Shown in pieces: positions 6,367 to 15,447 of a stretch of DNA of 40,807 bases. Location: contig JAJZSN010000019.1 of assembly GCA_021849745.1 (NCBI GenBank), positions 1 through 40,807 on the forward strand. Direction: 5' to 3'. Each line of letters opens with the position of its first letter. The first letter of the stretch is position 1. The DNA comes from Bacillota bacterium (lineage in GTDB: Bacteria > Bacillota > GCA-003054495 > Carboxydocellales > JAJZSN01). The position numbers and the translations under genes were made by a program. Under the pieces are notes generated by a model, which did not search any database, had not been told where the DNA came from, and saw only the letters and a list, made by a program, of their open reading frames with translations.

Positions 6367-7728
6367 ATGAATTGCAACGAGATGAAGGAATTGCTTTCTT
6401 GTTATATAGATGGGGTTTTGGAGGATAAAGAAATGAAGGAAGTAGAGAGCCATCTGGAACAATGTCCTTACTGCCGGCAGGAGCTGGCGGAATTGAAGGC
6501 GTCTTTGGCCCTCGTTCATCAGGGTGGGGAAGTGGAACCCCCCGAAGGGTTCCGGGCCGGAGTGATGGAAAAGATTACGGTTTTAGCGACAGAGAAGGGG
6601 AGCAGTAATAGTCAGAGGAATAGTTTTGCGGCCCGTTTCAATGGTCTTTCTCCCTGGATTAAGTTAGGGGCGGCTGCGGCGGTAATGATTATCGGAATCG
6701 GGATCGGGGTTTTAAAGGATTACGGTGGAGCAAACTATTATGACATGGCATCTCCCGGAGGAGCGGCCGGGGACACTGCAGTGAAGGCTCCAGCCGGGGT
6801 TATGAAAGAAAAATCCAGGATTATTGCGTCCGATGGTGTTGCCAATAGTGTAGCTATAACCGACCAAGAAATGGGGTTGGCTAAAGACAGTGTCCCTGTT
6901 TCCCCGGAAGCCGGAGAGGCAAAAAGCATTCAACGGTACAGTATTGCAGATGAGGCGACCTCAGCTAAAGCTGACCAAACTACTGCGGCCCAACAGAAAC
7001 AAAGTAAACTAGAGTCTCAACGGAAGATTATTAAGAACGCCTCGGTGCGGCTGGAAGTAACCAATGTCATGGATACCAGCCGTAGAATTGCCACGAAGGT
7101 TGAGGCATTGGGCGGTTTTGTAGAGAACTCCACCATTAGCGCCGAAGACCCGGCTAATATCTATCAGCCGGAACGGTCAACCACCGGGGAGGTACGTCAC
7201 AGTACCCTCACCGTCAGAGTTCCCGTTAATCGCTTTGAAGAAATGTTTTCCCAACTCAAAGGGATGGGTACGGTGGCTTTTGAGAACCGGTCAGGGCAGG
7301 ATGTCACCGCCCAGTACCAAGATACCCAGACCCGGATTCGGAACTTGAAACGCCATGAAGACCGGCTGCTGGCCATCCTGGATAAAGCCAAGACCCTGGA
7401 TGAGACCCTGCGGGTGGAGAATGAACTGCGCCGCATCAGGGAAGAGGTGGAACTGCAGGAGGGTGAGATGAAGCGGCTCAACGACTTGACCGACCTGGCC
7501 ACCCTTCAGGTGGAACTTATTGAGGTTAAGTCGGGAACTAAGATTACTTCCCCGGAACCCAAGACGGTATTCCAGAAAGCGGTGCGGGCCTTTGTAAGCA
7601 GTACCAACTTCCTGCTGGATTTCCTTAGCGCCACGGTGGTCTTTGTAGGCGGTGCCCTACCTTTTGCAGCGGTTCTGGCAGTGGTGGGGGGTATCGGCTG
7701 GTATTTCCGCAAGTTGTGGAAAAAGTGA
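6367..7728 (+). CDS. Zinc-finger anti-sigma factor fused to a DUF4349 domain
   Basis: 453 aa. The N-terminus has the zf-HC2 (ZAS) motif His29-x3-Cys33-x2-Cys36, which in anti-sigma factors holds the cognate ECF sigma factor. A membrane segment follows at about 95-115 (IKLGAAAAVMIIGIGIGVL). An extracytoplasmic linker leads to a DUF4349 domain beginning near residue 218 (RKIIKNASVRLEV) that contains a coiled coil around 315-375. A second hydrophobic segment near 415-445 ends in a basic RKLWKK tail. The order and 15-bp spacing after the sigma factor strongly suggest a sigma/anti-sigma pair. DUF4349 could be the sensor part. It is intact, with GGGGGG upstream of the ATG. Confidence 0.88.
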   Translation: MNCNEMKELLSCYIDGVLEDKEMKEVESHLEQCPYCRQELAELKASLALVHQGGEVEPPEGFRAGVMEKITVLATEKGSSNSQRNSFAARFNGLSPWIKLGAAAAVMIIGIGIGVLKDYGGANYYDMASPGGAAGDTAVKAPAGVMKEKSRIIASDGVANSVAITDQEMGLAKDSVPVSPEAGEAKSIQRYSIADEATSAKADQTTAAQQKQSKLESQRKIIKNASVRLEVTNVMDTSRRIATKVEALGGFVENSTISAEDPANIYQPERSTTGEVRHSTLTVRVPVNRFEEMFSQLKGMGTVAFENRSGQDVTAQYQDTQTRIRNLKRHEDRLLAILDKAKTLDETLRVENELRRIREEVELQEGEMKRLNDLTDLATLQVELIEVKSGTKITSPEPKTVFQKAVRAFVSSTNFLLDFLSATVVFVGGALPFAAVLAVVGGIGWYFRKLWKK

Positions 7729-7749
7729 TTTCCGTAAGGGGGAGATGGG

Positions 7750-9115
7750 ATGAAAAGAGTTCTTTTAGTATTACTGATAAGCTTGGTGATAACCGGTTGC
7801 GGGGCGGGAAAAGTTAACCCCGGACAAACGGCGAAGTCTTTAGATTATCGTGAGGTTTATAAAGAAAGTATAGGGTTTTCGATGAGCGGGGCCGGTAGTA
7901 TTCGCCCCACCCCTCCTGTTGAGGATGTTTATCTATTCGAAGACCCTCAGAGTTGGGAGAAGTTTAAAAACACTTATTTTAGTAATATACCTATTCCGGA
8001 AGTGAAGGTACCCGAAGAAAAAATTCTTTTCGCCCAGATTAATTGGCCCGAGCCTTTATCAGGCCCCTCTTTCCGGGTTACCCGGTTAGAAATTTCCGGT
8101 GATAAATTAACCGTTAAGGTTAAACCAAATTCCGACGGTATAGAGATCAGTCCTGCTTACAGGGATTTGTTTTTCAAATATGTGATTATACTAGCTGTTG
8201 ACGGAAAAGCAATTCCCGGCGGATTGAAGCCGCAACTGGAAGTTATCAAAAAAGACCCGGTTTCTAGGAAACTAAACCCTGATGAGACTCCGATTATTGA
8301 GCATTCCATTGACGGGTTTTCTTCGGCTATGGACGGCCATCGTTTGATTGTAAGTGATAATAAGGCTCTCAAAGTCTTTGATTTAACCTCCGGAAAAGTG
8401 AGCAAAACAATTTCCGTACCTCCTTACGGGGTTCAGGGGTTTGATATCTACGGAAACATGGTGGTTTGGTCAGATTTACGCAACGAGAAAAAGGAGCTTG
8501 CCCAGTTGGGCTCCATAGACCCGGCCAATGCGGATATTTTCACCTATAACCTGAAACCCCGAGATTGGGGACAATAAGGTGGTCTGGGAGGATGGGCGGA
8601 ATTTCAAGGGCGACCGGGGGCTAAGGGCCGGGGAAAACGTGCCGGAAAACAATACCGATATCTATTTATATGACATTAAAGAAGAGAAAGAGATGCCTAT
8701 TGCCACAGGTAGCCTTCAGGAAAGTGAACCTTTTGTTTCCGGCCATTACGTGGTTTGGACGGACAGGAACAACGGGACCAGCTTTGGGGACATTTTTTTG
8801 TATGATTTGCGCACCGGTAAGAAGCGGCAGATAACAAAAGACAGGTTTAACCAGTCTTCGCCCAAAATCTATGGGGACTTTATTGTCTGGATGGATGAGC
8901 GGAGGGGTATAGCTTCCAGTGATGTATTTATTAACGGGAAGGCGCCCAATGCCGATATCTTTATGTATAATCTCAAAACAAATACAGAACGGTTTATGAC
9001 CGGCGATGAAGTCCAATTGGAGCCTAATATTTCTGATAATTGGCTGGTGTTTACCCTTTCCAGGGATGTGGAACCGAAGATTCAGGCGGTTCGTTATGAC
9101 GAAGAAGGTTTTTGA
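7750..9115 (+). pseudogene. Beta-propeller (TolB/PD40-like) lipoprotein with a frameshift
   Basis: Two adjacent frames, 7750-8577 and 8579-9115, make one protein. The first starts MKRVLLVLLISLVITGC, a lipoprotein signal with lipobox ITGC, so the product would be anchored outside the membrane. Blade-like repeats of the form VVWxDxRN...DIFxYNLKTxxxxxIT occur before and after the break (about six in all), typical of WD40/TolB-type propellers. At 8563-8577 the first frame ends with stop TAA. Removing one G from the GGGG at about 8565-8568 joins the frames as ...DWDNKVVWEDGRN and restores a blade. The two frames are therefore one gene carrying a 1-nt insertion or a sequencing error. It follows the anti-sigma gene by 21 bp and may belong to that operon. 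Function unknown. Confidence 0.8.
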
Positions 9116-9187
9116 CAAAAAAGGGTGAATAATAGGGTATAACCAAAAAACCAGCCTGTTAACGCTGGATTTAAAGGAGTGGCTACC

Positions 9188-11875
9188 ATGGCCAAAGCCA
9201 GCAAATTCATTATCATTGACGGTAACAGCCTGATTCACCGGGCTTTTTATGCCCTGCCGTTACTAACCACCTCCCAAGGGGTTTTCACCAACGCTGTTTA
9301 TGGCTTTACCAATATGCTCCTCAAAATCATGGAGGAAGAAAAGCCCGACTACCTGGTGGTGGCTTTCGATAAAGGGAAACCTACCTTCAGGGTGGAGACT
9401 TATGCCGAGTATAAGGGCCACCGGAAAGGTACCCCCGATGAACTACGGCCCCAGTTTCCTATTGTTAAACAGGTACTGGAGGCCATGTGTATCCCTTTTT
9501 TCGAGGAGGAAGGCTACGAGGCCGATGACCTCATTGGCACCCTGGTGAGCAGGGCCGAGCAAGAAGGAATCAACAGCCGGGTGGTTACCGGTGACCGGGA
9601 CGCTTTGCAGTTGGTCTCTGAGGCGACCCAGGTTCTCATTACCCGCAAAGGGATTAGTGAGATAGAGAAGTTTGACGGGGCGGCCCTGGAGGAGAAGTAT
9701 GGGTTGACACCTCAACAGATTATAGATCTTAAAGCTTTGATGGGCGATTCTTCCGATAACATTCCCGGAGTTCCGGGGGTGGGGGAAAAAACGGCCCTGA
9801 AACTGCTGCACCAGTTCGGCAGCGTAGAAAAATTATATGAGGAAATTGACCAGGTAACCGGCAAGCTAAAAGACAAGTTATTAGCCAACAAAGACCTAGC
9901 CTGGATCAGCAAAGGCCTTGCTACTATTGTAAGGGATGTGCCAATGGAAATTTCCTGGGATGAGTGCCGGGTCTGTGAACCGGATGATCCTCGGCTGTTG
10001 GAGTTGTTTAAGAACCTGGAATTCAAGAACCTGGTGAAGAAGGTAATGGATCGTATGGGCGCTCAAGGCATCGGTTCAGGAAAAGGGTCTGGGGGTGTAG
10101 CCCCTGAACCGGCCCATCAGGGGGCTTTTTTTGCGGTAGAAGGTGCTTATAAAACCGTCGTTACCCTTAACGACTGGGAAGACTTAAGAGAACGCCTGAA
10201 AACCGTCACTGATGTAACCTTGGCCGCCTTAAGCGCCGATCCCAAGGGGCATGCTGGCCAAGTGGCGGCCCTTGTTCTCGGCTTGAAATCAGGAGAGAAT
10301 TGGTATCTGGATTTAAGCTGCGAAGTATTTCTTAATCCTGAAGTAATGGAGGAACTTTTCGCCTTTTTAGATGATTCAGGAATTAATAAAATTGTCCATG
10401 ACGGCAAACGGTTGCTGTGGCTTTTCTGCAATACCGGCTGGCCGTTACAAGGGCTGGCCTTTGATACCATGGTGGCCGCTTACCTGGTTAATCCGGCTAA
10501 ACCCAGCCAGAAATTCCGGGAAGTCTGCCTTGAATATCTCAACACGGTAATCCCTGGGGAGGATACACCGGAAAACTGGTCTGCCGGGGCCGCCCTCCTC
10601 TGGCAGTTGCGAGATGTTTTGAATGAGCGGCTGCTGGAAATGGGTATGGAAAAACTCTATTATGAGGTGGAGCTGCCCCTGGTGGAGGTCCTGGCCGGTA
10701 TGGAAATGGCCGGAGTTGCCGTGGATGGTAATCGTCTCCGGGAAATGTCCGTTGAATTGACTAAGATTATCGACGATTTGACCGAAGTTATCTATGCCCT
10801 GGCGGGGGAAAACTTTAACATCAATTCCCCCAAGCAGCTGGCGGTTATCCTTTTTGAAAAGCTGAACCTCCCGGTGCTGAAAAAGACCAAAACGGGCTAT
10901 TCCACCGATGCCGAGGTGTTGGAACAATTGGCGGAGGAACACCAGATAGTGGATAAGATTCTGGAATACCGCCAGTATGTCAAACTAAAATCCACCTACG
11001 TAGACGGTCTGTCTGCCTTAATTAACCCTGCCACAGGCAAAATCCATACCACCTTTAACCAGACGGTTACAGCCACCGGCAGGTTGTCCAGTACTGAGCC
11101 CAATTTGCAAAATATCCCTATTCGCTTGGAGGAAGGCAGGAAAATCCGCAAGGTATTTATGCCTTCCCCTGATAACCTGATGGTGACAGCCGACTATTCC
11201 CAGATTGAGCTGCGAATTTTGGCCCACATTTCCGGGGATGCTAATCTCATTAATGCTTTTCTGGAAGAACAAGATATCCATACCCGTACTGCGTCGGAGG
11301 TTTTCGATGTGGCCACGACGGAAGTCACCTCCGAAATGCGTTCCAGGGCCAAGGCGGTGAATTTCGGGATAGTTTACGGGATTAGTGATTATGGCCTAGC
11401 AAGGGATATCAAGGTCAGCCGGACAGAGGCCAAGTTGTATATCGAGAGTTATTTCCACCGTTATCCAGGGGTTAAGGCCTGGATTGATGAGATTATTGCC
11501 CAGGCCAAGAGCCAGGGTTATGTCACCACCTTGTTGAACCGCCGGAGATACTTATCCGATATCCTGAGTAAAAATTTCAATATCAGGAGTTTCGGGGAAA
11601 GAACCGCCATGAACACCCCTATTCAGGGTAGTGCAGCGGATATCATAAAGCTGGCCATGGTTAAGATTCAAGACCAACTGGCGGCAAGAGACCTGAAAAC
11701 CCAAATGCTGCTCCAGGTTCACGACGAACTTATCTTCGACGTACCCAAGGATGAACTAGAGGAAGTGGTGGCCCTGGTCAAGGATTCCATGGAGGGGGCA
11801 ATCAAACTCAAGGTTCCCTTGGTTGTGGATGTCAAGGTGGGGCCGAATTGGTATGACGCTCATAAGTATGCTTGA
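9188..11875 (+). CDS. polA: DNA polymerase I
   Basis: Repair and Okazaki-fragment polymerase, 895 aa. The N-terminal 5'-3' exonuclease domain (to about 290) starts FIIIDGNSLIHRAFYAL and includes EADDLIGTL, GDRDALQL and GDSSDNIPGVPGVGEKTA. The middle 3'-5' exonuclease-like domain (about 310-480) lacks the usual DxE catalytic motif, so proofreading is predicted absent, as in Bacillus-type PolA. The polymerase domain has TATGRLSSTEPNLQNIP, motif A DYSQIELR (Asp669), motif B RSRAKAVNFGIVYG and motif C QVHDELIF (Asp846). Start ATG 9188 has AAAGGAG 8 nt upstream. The in-frame GTG at 9179 overlaps that site. It heads the polA-mutM-ytaF-coaE order known in Bacillus. Confidence 0.97.
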   Translation: MAKASKFIIIDGNSLIHRAFYALPLLTTSQGVFTNAVYGFTNMLLKIMEEEKPDYLVVAFDKGKPTFRVETYAEYKGHRKGTPDELRPQFPIVKQVLEAMCIPFFEEEGYEADDLIGTLVSRAEQEGINSRVVTGDRDALQLVSEATQVLITRKGISEIEKFDGAALEEKYGLTPQQIIDLKALMGDSSDNIPGVPGVGEKTALKLLHQFGSVEKLYEEIDQVTGKLKDKLLANKDLAWISKGLATIVRDVPMEISWDECRVCEPDDPRLLELFKNLEFKNLVKKVMDRMGAQGIGSGKGSGGVAPEPAHQGAFFAVEGAYKTVVTLNDWEDLRERLKTVTDVTLAALSADPKGHAGQVAALVLGLKSGENWYLDLSCEVFLNPEVMEELFAFLDDSGINKIVHDGKRLLWLFCNTGWPLQGLAFDTMVAAYLVNPAKPSQKFREVCLEYLNTVIPGEDTPENWSAGAALLWQLRDVLNERLLEMGMEKLYYEVELPLVEVLAGMEMAGVAVDGNRLREMSVELTKIIDDLTEVIYALAGENFNINSPKQLAVILFEKLNLPVLKKTKTGYSTDAEVLEQLAEEHQIVDKILEYRQYVKLKSTYVDGLSALINPATGKIHTTFNQTVTATGRLSSTEPNLQNIPIRLEEGRKIRKVFMPSPDNLMVTADYSQIELRILAHISGDANLINAFLEEQDIHTRTASEVFDVATTEVTSEMRSRAKAVNFGIVYGISDYGLARDIKVSRTEAKLYIESYFHRYPGVKAWIDEIIAQAKSQGYVTTLLNRRRYLSDILSKNFNIRSFGERTAMNTPIQGSAADIIKLAMVKIQDQLAARDLKTQMLLQVHDELIFDVPKDELEEVVALVKDSMEGAIKLKVPLVVDVKVGPNWYDAHKYA

Positions 11876-11877
11876 GG

Positions 11878-11997
11878 GTCAGCTGTCAGCTATCAGCCCT
11901 CGGGCTCAAAGCTAGGGTCCTTTATACTTCGATAATAGTTTTTTGCAAAATGAAGAATGGCGAGAAGCAAAAAGCTGACAGCTGATAGCTGACAGCT
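11878..11997. repeat. Dispersed inverted repeat, copy 2 (AGCTGTC family)
   Basis: The left arm 11878-11896 and right arm 11972-11997 are reverse complements over at least 17 bp (AGCTGTCAGCTATCAGC). The middle is about 75 bp of unrelated sequence. The unit is the AGCTGTC/AGCTATC variant of the same heptad pattern as copies 1 and 3. It starts 3 bp after the polA stop and fills the polA-mutM gap. Confidence 0.85.
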
Positions 11998-12020
11998 ACT
12001 TAAAAGAAAGGCGTGAAACC

Positions 12021-12845
12021 ATGCCCGAATTACCGGAAGTGGAGACTGTGAGGAGGTCATTGGAGGAGAGAATCCTGGACAAAGTTATTGCCAGGGTGCA
12101 GATAATGATGACTAAGATGGTACGGCCTGGGGCTGAGGAGTTTGCCCACGGGTTAGTGTGTGAGACCATTGAGAAACTTGACCGGCGGGGTAAGTACCTG
12201 ATTATTCATCTGACGGGGGATAAGGCCCTGGTGGTTCACTTGCGGATGACCGGCCGACTGATATATTGCCATCCTGACCGGCCCTTAGATAAACATACCC
12301 ATGTTATCCTCACCCTTGATGATGGACATCAAATCCGGTATGTGGACATAAGGCAATTTGGCAAACTCCAGCTGATACCAAAAGAGGAATTAGGGGTTCT
12401 CTCCGGCCTGTCAACCCTTGGACCGGAACCTTTAAGTGATGATTTCACTAAAGAGGGTTTTAAAAAGGCCTTGCGCAATAAACGCACCAAAATTAAAGCC
12501 CTGTTGTTGGATCAGACTTTTATTGCCGGTCTGGGCAATATTTATGTAGATGAGGCCCTTTTTCGGGCCAAAATACATCCGGAAAGGGTGGCCAGTACCC
12601 TCAACCCCAGGGAAGCGGTGAGATTATATACCGCTGTCCGGGATGTTATTGCCGAGGGAATAGAGAACCGGGGAACTACCTTGCGGGATTATGTTGACGG
12701 TACGGGTCAAATGGGTGGCTACCAGCATCATCTGCGGGCCTACGGCCGGGAGAACATGCCTTGTTATTATTGCGGACGGCCCTTGGAACGGAAAGTAGTG
12801 GCCGGGCGTAGCAGCACATTTTGTCCCAAGTGTCAAAAGGCATAG
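12021..12845 (+). CDS. mutM: Formamidopyrimidine-DNA glycosylase
   Basis: Base-excision repair glycosylase/AP lyase that removes 8-oxoguanine and formamidopyrimidines. 274 aa, the usual length. It starts MPELPEVETVRRSL, which supplies the catalytic Pro2 and Glu3 after Met removal. HLRMTGRL carries the conserved Lys/Arg-region residues, LLLDQTFIAGLGNIYVDEALF is the H2TH motif, and the C-terminal zinc finger is CYYCGRP ... CPKC. Start ATG 12021 follows GAAAGGCG. It is the second gene of the conserved polA-mutM-ytaF-coaE block. Its TAG stop is followed by bases like the dispersed repeat (TAGCTTG), and a full copy follows. Confidence 0.96.
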   Translation: MPELPEVETVRRSLEERILDKVIARVQIMMTKMVRPGAEEFAHGLVCETIEKLDRRGKYLIIHLTGDKALVVHLRMTGRLIYCHPDRPLDKHTHVILTLDDGHQIRYVDIRQFGKLQLIPKEELGVLSGLSTLGPEPLSDDFTKEGFKKALRNKRTKIKALLLDQTFIAGLGNIYVDEALFRAKIHPERVASTLNPREAVRLYTAVRDVIAEGIENRGTTLRDYVDGTGQMGGYQHHLRAYGRENMPCYYCGRPLERKVVAGRSSTFCPKCQKA

Positions 12846-12961
12846 CTTGGAGGTATTTCCTAGGGTTAGCTGGTAGCTGGTGGCTTGTAGCTGATAGCAT
12901 ATTGGTGAACCTTGGGGGTTTTTTTGATTGGCTACAAGCTATAAGCTACCAGCTACCAGCT
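12843..12961. repeat. Dispersed inverted repeat, copy 3 (AGCTGGT family)
   Basis: A left arm around 12868-12898 and a right arm 12931-12961 both consist of AGCTGGT/AGCTACC-like heptads in opposite orientation. The right arm contains GCTACCAGCTACCAGC, matching copy 1. The loop includes a G-run and T-run (GGGGGTTTTTTT), so the hairpin might also terminate mutM transcription. The mutM stop codon TAG lies in TAGCTTG, resembling the left edge of copy 1. Confidence 0.8.
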
Positions 12962-13039
12962 GAACATGCACCCATTCTGGGCATTTTCCATATAGTGTAG
13001 TATGTATTTAAAGATCAGCACTAATGGGAGGGAGTATGG

Positions 13040-13711
13040 GTGGAGCTGTTTTCTTTGGTTATATTCGCTTTCGCTCTAAGTCTTGATGGTTTTGGTGTGG
13101 GTGTTGCCTATGGGATGCGTAGGATTAAGATACCCATTTATTCTATTGCAGTTGTCAGTATTACCTCGGCGATGGTTATCGGGCTGTCTATGGCAGCAGG
13201 TCATTTATTAAGTCAGATTATTTCGGTGGGAATTGCTCAGAAGACAGGGGCTGCTATCCTAGTATTGTTGGGTTTATGGATACTAATCCATACTTGGCTT
13301 TATCCTCCTAATGGCGAAGAGATTGGAAAGACAACAAACAACGAAAAATCCCACTCCGGTGAAGAACAAGTGATGAAAATAACCATCAAGCCTCTGGGGT
13401 TGGTAATCCAGATTCTTCGTCAACCAGCCAAGGCTGATTTTGACCGGTCTGGAACCATTAGTTCTAAGGAAGCGCTTTTTTTGGGTGTTGCTTTGGCCAT
13501 GGATGCCTTGGGGGCAGGTTTTGGAGCTGCGATGGCTGGATATAAGCCTTTATTAACTCCCCTGGTGGTTGGGTTAGCGAAATTTCTCCTGGTTTCAACC
13601 GGTGTATACATAGGTCAGAATTATGCAGCGGCATGGCTAGGCAGTAGGGCCGCCATGTTTCCCGGCTGGGTGTTGGTTATCTTAGGCGTGATGCAAATTA
13701 TCAACATTTAA
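13040..13711 (+). CDS. ytaF: Sporulation membrane protein YtaF (MntP-like)
   Basis: A 223-aa polytopic membrane protein of the YtaF family, related to MntP-type cation efflux proteins. It opens LVIFAFALSLDGFGVGVAYG, with the Asp-in-membrane motif repeated later as LGVALAMDALGAGFGAAMAG. Between the two halves, residues 133-144 read DFDRSGTISSKE, an EF-hand-like calcium-binding loop that is a known trait of YtaF proteins. About six membrane segments are visible. The GTG start at 13040 follows GGGAGGGAG. In Bacillus the gene sits between mutM and coaE, as here. The substrate is not established. Confidence 0.9.
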   Translation: MELFSLVIFAFALSLDGFGVGVAYGMRRIKIPIYSIAVVSITSAMVIGLSMAAGHLLSQIISVGIAQKTGAAILVLLGLWILIHTWLYPPNGEEIGKTTNNEKSHSGEEQVMKITIKPLGLVIQILRQPAKADFDRSGTISSKEALFLGVALAMDALGAGFGAAMAGYKPLLTPLVVGLAKFLLVSTGVYIGQNYAAAWLGSRAAMFPGWVLVILGVMQIINI

Positions 13712-13768
13712 AGGAAAATAAATATACATCAGCGAAATAATATCTATTATGATTAGGAAGGGTATCCT

Positions 13769-14377
13769 ATGCGCATAATTGGACTTACCGGCGGTATAGC
13801 CAGCGGCAAATCTACGGTGTCCCGGATGTTAAAGGAATTGGGAGCTTATATATTCGATGCCGACCTTATTGCCAAAGAGGCTGTCGCCCCTGGGCAGTGT
13901 GCTCTGCAAGAAATAGTTAAAGCCTTTGGACAGGAGGTTTTGCTACCTGATGGTAGTCTGGATCGTAAAAAACTTGGCACAATGGTTTTTAGCGATCCTG
14001 AGAAATTGGCGGTTCTTAACGAAATAACTCATCCCAGGGTTAAAGAGAAAATTACCTGTGGGCTGGAAGCGCTAAAATCCTGTTCCCGGAACGGGGACAT
14101 GGTGGCTGTGGTGGATGCCCCTTTGTTGATTGAATCCGGTATGACTGAGATGGTAGATGAAGTTTGGTTAGTGGCAGTGAAGGAAGAGCTTCAAGTTAAA
14201 CGGGTAATGGATAGGGACGGCCTGTCTATAGAGGAGACCCGGCGAAGGCTGGCTTACCAAATGCCTCTTAAGGACAAGCTGCCTTACGCAGATATAGTCA
14301 TCGACAATAACGGCACGTTGGAAGAAACCTATCAACAGGTACTCAACTTATGGCGTGGAATTAGTGAAAAGGGATAG
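13769..14377 (+). CDS. coaE: Dephospho-CoA kinase
   Basis: This enzyme phosphorylates dephospho-CoA in the last step of CoA synthesis. 202 aa. It starts MRIIGLTGGIASGKST with a Walker A loop at residues 8-15, followed by the conserved DADLIAKEAV and later VVDAPLLIESG and RRRLAYQMP LID-type segments. ATG 13769 is preceded by AGGAAGGG. It is the fourth gene in the conserved polA block, and the next gene follows after 71 bp. Confidence 0.96.
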   Translation: MRIIGLTGGIASGKSTVSRMLKELGAYIFDADLIAKEAVAPGQCALQEIVKAFGQEVLLPDGSLDRKKLGTMVFSDPEKLAVLNEITHPRVKEKITCGLEALKSCSRNGDMVAVVDAPLLIESGMTEMVDEVWLVAVKEELQVKRVMDRDGLSIEETRRRLAYQMPLKDKLPYADIVIDNNGTLEETYQQVLNLWRGISEKG

Positions 14378-14448
14378 TTTTATTGGTTATAAATATGATT
14401 TTTTTAAATATATATTGATAGTTTTAATTATCATGCGGAGTGATTTAT

Positions 14449-15024
14449 TTGTACTTAAAAAACAAGCTATTTAAAAGAGTTTCTCTGTTTTTGGTGGTAT
14501 TAGTGGGTGTTTTTTTAGTTTTGAACTCGGTTTGGTTTTGGCGGGTTTTTTATCCACTACCCTATAAGGAACTGATAAAAAAAGAAGCGTATAATCACCA
14601 TGTAGAACCCCTATTGATAGCGGCTATCATTCGCAATGAAAGCAAATTCAACAGCAAGGCCACTTCAAAAAGGGGGGCCATTGGTTTGATGCAAATCATG
14701 CCGGAAACAGGAAGTTGGATAGCCCAGCAAAGAAAGATAAAAGATTTTAACCCTGATTCCCTTTTTCACCCGGAAACCAATATCAGCTACGGGACCTGGT
14801 ATTTAGCCAATTTAAGTAAGGAGTTTCATGATGACCCGGTGCTGATAATCGCCGCTTATAACGGAGGTCGCGGTAATGTCAGGGATTGGCTCAACCAAAA
14901 CCGCTGGACCGGTGAACATACCACCCTAGACCAAATCCCCTTCACTGAAACCAGAAACTATGTAAAAAAAGTCTTGCGAGACTACGAAATCTACCGCGAA
15001 CTCTACCCAGACTTAGTGAAATAG
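14449..15024 (+). CDS. Membrane-anchored lytic transglycosylase (Slt family)
   Basis: A 191-aa peptidoglycan lyase. An N-terminal membrane anchor (residues about 8-30) precedes the SLT domain. The catalytic Glu is in IIRNESKF (Glu64), followed by GAIGLMQIMPETG and AAYNGGRGNV, all hallmark Slt motifs. I chose TTG 14449 with GCGGAG 8 nt upstream. The longer GTG start at 14440 overlaps that site. It follows coaE as in related Clostridia and probably acts in cell-wall turnover. The TAG stop is the start of a single repeat arm (copy 4). Confidence 0.92.
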   Translation: MYLKNKLFKRVSLFLVVLVGVFLVLNSVWFWRVFYPLPYKELIKKEAYNHHVEPLLIAAIIRNESKFNSKATSKRGAIGLMQIMPETGSWIAQQRKIKDFNPDSLFHPETNISYGTWYLANLSKEFHDDPVLIIAAYNGGRGNVRDWLNQNRWTGEHTTLDQIPFTETRNYVKKVLRDYEIYRELYPDLVK

Positions 15025-15046
15025 CTTATAGCTGGTAGCTGAAGAC
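15022..15046. repeat. Dispersed repeat, single arm, copy 4
   Basis: TAGCTTATAGCTGGTAGCTG is one arm of the AGCTGGT-type repeat without a visible partner arm. Its first three bases are the stop codon of the transglycosylase gene, the same arrangement as at dinB (TAGCTTGTAG...). Confidence 0.75.
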
Positions 15047-15150
15047 TAACGACTGACCAATCAGAATAACCCAAAGCCAATGCACATTTCTCTTTCCTCC
15101 GGCGTATATATAACTAAAACAAAAACATAAACCCCAAGGAGGAAATTTAT

Positions 15151-15417
15151 ATGAGTAAAATGTGTGATAACGGCATGATGCATGGTGGCATGATGCATGG
15201 TGGGATGATGAATGGTGGCATGATGAATGGTATGTACGGGATGCCTCAAGGCGGAATGTATGGAATGCCCCATATGGGTATGCAAGAAATGTATGGCGGT
15301 TATCATTATGCCCATTGGCATGGTAAAATGAAAGAAATGTATCATATGATTCACGAAATGCATCATATGATGATGGAAATGCATAAAAAAGTAATGAAAA
15401 AACATCACGATAAATAA
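15151..15417 (+). CDS. Met/His/Gly-rich small protein
   Basis: An 88-aa protein with about 26 Met, 13 His and a single Cys. The first half is a tandem GGMMHGGMMN-type repeat then GMYGMPQGGMYGMP. The second half is helical, with Met and His in EMHHMMMEMHKK. I recognise no family. The strong AAGGAGG site 8 nt upstream of ATG, intact frame and terminator at 15423-15447 argue that it is a real gene. Met/His clusters of this kind bind Cu(I)/Ag(I) in other proteins, and Met/Gly/Tyr-rich small proteins are also common in spore coats. Both are inferences. It is convergent with the diguanylate cyclase gene. Confidence 0.75.
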   Translation: MSKMCDNGMMHGGMMHGGMMNGGMMNGMYGMPQGGMYGMPHMGMQEMYGGYHYAHWHGKMKEMYHMIHEMHHMMMEMHKKVMKKHHDK

Positions 15418-15422
15418 CAATA

Positions 15423-15447
15423 GGGTGCGCAAAATGCGCACCCTTTT
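15423..15447. terminator. Bidirectional terminator
   Basis: GGGTGCGC and GCGCACCC form an 8-bp perfect stem with loop AAAAT and a TTTT tail on the plus strand. It lies between the Met-rich gene and the convergent diguanylate cyclase, and its right edge touches the end of the latter. Confidence 0.75.

Noticed and set aside
5568..12961. AGCTGGT-type repeats as a CRISPR array
   Set aside because: Units are heptads in inverted arms, with no regular unique spacers and no cas genes nearby.
15061..15441. Minus-strand His/Phe-rich frame
   Set aside because: It is the antisense of the Met/His-rich protein gene; no ribosome binding site, and the composition simply mirrors ATG/CAT repeats.
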